Positions 3,772-6,332 of a stretch of 6,332 bases of DNA are shown here, in pieces. The notes beneath the pieces are model-generated. The model was not told the origin of the DNA. It worked only from the letters and a program-made list of their open reading frames with translations, and searched no databases. The stretch lies in the NCBI GenBank assembly GCA_016217625.1, contig JACRHK010000127.1:1-6332 (forward strand), read 5' to 3'. Made by a program: the position numbers and the translations under genes. How positions within the stretch are numbered: position 1 is the stretch's first letter; every line of letters begins with the position of its first letter. Origin of the DNA: Nitrospirota bacterium. Its GTDB lineage: Bacteria; Nitrospirota; RBG-16-64-22; JACRHK01.

Positions 3772-6332
3772 GTGTTCCGTCGCGGCTACATCCGGTTCCT
3801 CGTTGCCGGCGCGGCGGGCCTCCTGCTCGCCGCCGCCCTCCTGGCACTGGCCCGCATCCCGGCATCGGAACAGATCCTATCCTTCGCCACGGAGGCGCTC
3901 CGTGAAGACCTGGGCCACGAGGTCACGATCGAAAAGGCCTCCGTCTATCTCTTCCCCCCGCGCCTGGATTTTCAGGGGGTCACGGTTCCCGACAGCCAGG
4001 GGCGTTCCCTGATGACCATCCAACGCGTTCGGGGTTACCTGAACCCCCTGAAGCTCCTCTGGAACACGCTGGCTCTCCGGAGGCTCCGCCTGGATGGGGT
4101 GGATCTCCTCGTGGAGATCGATCCCCACGAGCGGCTCAACCTCTCCCCGCTGCTGGACGCCGTTCGCCGGGCGGTAGATCGTCCTTCCCGTGGGATCGAG
4201 ATCCAGGTCCGCGAGATCCTCCTCGTCGACAGCCGGGTGCGCTATGTGGACCGTCATCGCGGCATCGAGGCGGAGGGGAGCGGGGTGTTGTTCGAACTGA
4301 AGCTTCCCCGCTCGGTCGGCGGGAACTATAGCGGACGGCTCGTGGTGGCCGAGATCCACACTAACGAGTCAGGAGTCAGGAGTCAGGAGTCAGAAGGGGC
4401 CGGACCGGGCAGTCTGGAGGTCGAGGGGAAGGTCCGTGGGGGAGACTCACCGGTCATCGATCTCCGCGGCCGCCTCCGCCTCGATGCCGGCTTGGTGGCG
4501 CCGCTACTCGGCACGCAAGGTTCGGGGAAGGGAGATCTGCGTTTTGCTTTGAAAGGAGAGTATCCTGCCCTCGAAGCCGATGGCGACCTCGCTCTGGCAA
4601 AGGTCTCTCTGGCCGGCGCGGCGCTGACAGAGGGAAGCGCCAAAGTGCGGTTTAAGGAGAACAAGCTTCGATTGACCGGGGCTGTGCTCCGGCTCTACGG
4701 CGGGGAGCTGAGGGGGGAGGGAAGTTTCGAATTTCGAAATTCGAATTTCGAATTTGAGAACGGGAGGTATCAGCTGCGGGCAGAGTACAAAGGGATCGGC
4801 CTGAAGCCTCTCATCCCGGGCGGCATGGCCTCCCCCGATCTCCCTCCCGGAACGATCAGCGGGGAGATCGCTCTGGAGGGAAGCGGATTCGACGGGCTCA
4901 CCGCAAGCGGCGGGCGCACCGCTTCGATGCAGGGGAAGGGGACGATGCGGTACCGCGGACCCGACGACCGCGTCCTGGAAGGGCTCAGCCGTACGGGCCG
5001 CCATTTCGGCCGGTTTGCGACCGGCGAGGCGGCTTGGGTCCTGCGGGACGGAGAGGTCGTCATGGACCGGGCGGTCTTCGAGAGTCCCGACTCCACGCTC
5101 TCGCTGGAGGGCGCGGTCCGCCTTCCCCAAGGACTGGGGCTGGAGGTCCGCCTGGAGAGCCGACGTTTGGGGGAGCCTTTCATCCTGCTGGATTTTCCGG
5201 ACGCGACGGGACGCCTCACCTTGCAGGGCGCTTTGCGGGGGACGATCGAAGAGCCTCGTCTGGAGGCGCGCATCCAGATTCAAGAAGCTTGGGTGCGAGA
5301 CGTTCCCTTCCAGCGGGCAGAAGGCGGGATCGTCTGGGTTCCCGGCCGCGTGACCTTGACCGCTATGCATCTGGAGCAGGGAGAGTCGACCTATCGGCTC
5401 GAGGGCGAGTTTCCTGTCGGCCAGTCGAAGGTGCCGGGCCGGGCGACGCTCGAGGCGCGACAGGGAGACCCCGGCATGGCGATTCGTCTCTTCACGCGCC
5501 CGCTGCCCGTCCGGATGCAATTGGACGGGAAGATGGCGTTCCAGGGAACCCCCGACCGTTTCTCCTGGGAAGGAATCCTCCGGGGCAGCGGCCAGGCTTA
5601 CGGACAGCAGTACGACCAGGCGCGGGCGAAGGTGCGCGTGACGGACCGTGAAGTGTTCTTCGATCAACTGACGGCCCTGGTGGGCACCGGGGTCGTGCAA
5701 GGGAAAGGGCGGATTGGCTATGACGGAAGCTATGGCGGCCAGTTGAGCGCCCAGGGAGTCGAACTCAGACAGGTGGACTACCTCAAGGACTGGGGGCTCC
5801 CCTTTGAAGGGAAAGGGAACCTCCGGCTTGAAGGGGAGGGAAGGTTTGCAGCCCCCGTGCTGAAAGGGAGCGTGGCCTTCCCCCAGGTGACGTACCGGGG
5901 GATGGTGATGGGTCGCGCCGACGGGGAGGTGGAGACGCAAAAGGGAATCCTCCACGGACGCATCCGCCTGTTTGAGCGCCAAGCGGAAGTGCGCGCCACC
6001 TACGATCCGACGCGCTCCCACCGCTGGGAAGTGGGTCTGGAGCTCCGGCAGGGACGGTTGGATCCCTTTCTCCATCTCTGGCGCCTGGAGCGTCTGACCA
6101 AGGCGGCCATCACGACCACCGGGTCGCTCCAGATGCGGGGTGAAGGGTGGGATCTTGACCGGATGGAATTGTCCGCCCGCTTCCCGCAGTTCAACCTCGA
6201 GATCGGCGGCTACCAGGCGCAGGGCGACAGCGTGATTGCCGTGGAGATGCGGAACCGCCTCTTCCGGATCCTGTCCATGCGGTTCAAAGGGGAGGGGACG
6301 TCGCTCGCCGTCACCGGGACGGCGCGGGCGGG
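3772..6332 (+). CDS. AsmA/TamB-like inner-membrane-anchored periplasmic protein (partial, runs off right edge)
   Basis: The frame is open from GTG 3772 to the end of the window (853 codons, no stop), so the C-terminus is missing. After Arg-rich VFRRGYIR, residues 9-27 form one transmembrane helix, predicting an inner-membrane anchor with the rest in the periplasm. The next segment is typical of AsmA/TamB relatives: LGHEVTIEKASVYLFPPRLDFQGVTV (47-72, shown in part) and LRLDGVDLLVEIDP (105-118). Then come many short beta-strand pairs, for example around 479-530 and 675-727. These proteins are thought to form lipid-conducting beta-grooves between the two membranes, or to aid outer-membrane protein assembly; which applies here is not decidable. 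GTG 3772 is the only start that keeps the membrane helix, because an in-frame stop lies at 3754-3756 and the next ATG is at 4012. It starts four bases after the glnD stop, implying translational coupling; GAAGG at 3755-3759 is a weak, rather distant ribosome site. Two heptamer arrays interrupt it in frame (residues about 199-208 and 318-329). Confidence 0.85.
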   Translation, partial: MFRRGYIRFLVAGAAGLLLAAALLALARIPASEQILSFATEALREDLGHEVTIEKASVYLFPPRLDFQGVTVPDSQGRSLMTIQRVRGYLNPLKLLWNTLALRRLRLDGVDLLVEIDPHERLNLSPLLDAVRRAVDRPSRGIEIQVREILLVDSRVRYVDRHRGIEAEGSGVLFELKLPRSVGGNYSGRLVVAEIHTNESGVRSQESEGAGPGSLEVEGKVRGGDSPVIDLRGRLRLDAGLVAPLLGTQGSGKGDLRFALKGEYPALEADGDLALAKVSLAGAALTEGSAKVRFKENKLRLTGAVLRLYGGELRGEGSFEFRNSNFEFENGRYQLRAEYKGIGLKPLIPGGMASPDLPPGTISGEIALEGSGFDGLTASGGRTASMQGKGTMRYRGPDDRVLEGLSRTGRHFGRFATGEAAWVLRDGEVVMDRAVFESPDSTLSLEGAVRLPQGLGLEVRLESRRLGEPFILLDFPDATGRLTLQGALRGTIEEPRLEARIQIQEAWVRDVPFQRAEGGIVWVPGRVTLTAMHLEQGESTYRLEGEFPVGQSKVPGRATLEARQGDPGMAIRLFTRPLPVRMQLDGKMAFQGTPDRFSWEGILRGSGQAYGQQYDQARAKVRVTDREVFFDQLTALVGTGVVQGKGRIGYDGSYGGQLSAQGVELRQVDYLKDWGLPFEGKGNLRLEGEGRFAAPVLKGSVAFPQVTYRGMVMGRADGEVETQKGILHGRIRLFERQAEVRATYDPTRSHRWEVGLELRQGRLDPFLHLWRLERLTKAAITTTGSLQMRGEGWDLDRMELSARFPQFNLEIGGYQAQGDSVIAVEMRNRLFRILSMRFKGEGTSLAVTGTARA
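4366..4393. repeat. Perfect heptamer array, 4 copies of GAGTCAG
   Basis: Four exact tandem copies of GAGTCAG lie inside the AsmA-like gene. In the gene's frame they encode ESGVRSQES, residues 199-207, a polar stretch between two predicted beta-strands (RLVVAEIH before, GSLEVEGKV after). Because 7 is not a multiple of 3, the array passes through all three frames. It is stop-free in this orientation, while the complementary strand would contain TGA stops. It resembles an inserted or expanded linker rather than conserved protein sequence. Confidence 0.9.
4725..4752. repeat. AT-rich heptamer array, 4 copies of TTTCGAA
   Basis: The units are TTTCGAA, TTTCGAA, ATTCGAA and TTTCGAA, followed by a degenerate TTTGAGA. 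The array sits in a GC-rich gene and stands out by base composition. Positions 4726-4745 form a perfect 20-base palindrome. In the AsmA-like frame it encodes SFEFRNSNFEFE (318-329), whose alternating F/E pattern could pass as beta-strands of this protein family. Both strands are stop-free through the array. Confidence 0.9.

Noticed and set aside
4504..6075. 523-codon minus-strand open frame
   Set aside because: The plus-strand AsmA-like frame is open over the whole region and beyond, has a membrane anchor and family-like repeats, and starts next to glnD. The minus frame has no recognisable motif.

Overview
This window looks like a piece of chromosome from a high-GC, Gram-negative-type (diderm) bacterium. 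The coding regions are strongly G/C-biased. One gene encodes a large AsmA/TamB-like envelope protein, which only makes sense in a cell with an outer membrane, and another encodes a proteobacterial-style GlnD. The sequence alone does not fix the phylum. The short repeat style suggests an uncultured environmental lineage (for example Nitrospirota, NC10/Rokubacteria or a deltaproteobacterial group), but that is only an impression.

Layout: mazG lies on the minus strand (51-890). A 135-bp divergent intergenic region (891-1025) follows, with candidate promoters for both flanking genes and a perfect 10-bp inverted repeat between them. glnD (1026-3767) is on the plus strand. Four bases after it, a GTG-started AsmA/TamB-like gene (3772 to past the right edge) begins and stays open for 853 codons without a stop. 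The window is almost entirely coding, and the only non-coding stretches are 1-50, 891-1025 and 3768-3771.

Functionally, MazG is a housekeeping nucleotide pyrophosphohydrolase. GlnD is the glutamine sensor that uridylylates and de-uridylylates PII proteins, and all four of its expected domains look intact. The third gene encodes a membrane-anchored periplasmic protein of the bridge-like lipid-transfer superfamily. glnD and the AsmA-like gene are probably co-transcribed and translationally coupled; no functional link between them is evident.

The unusual content is a set of four short tandem arrays, each four copies of a 7-bp unit (28 bp). Two lie head to head at the 3' end of mazG, where they encode most of the protein's tail and supply its stop codon. 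Two lie in frame inside the AsmA-like gene. Three share a TCAGNNN core and the fourth is AT-rich TTTCGAA. I see no defence system, CRISPR array, tRNA, rRNA or insertion sequence.
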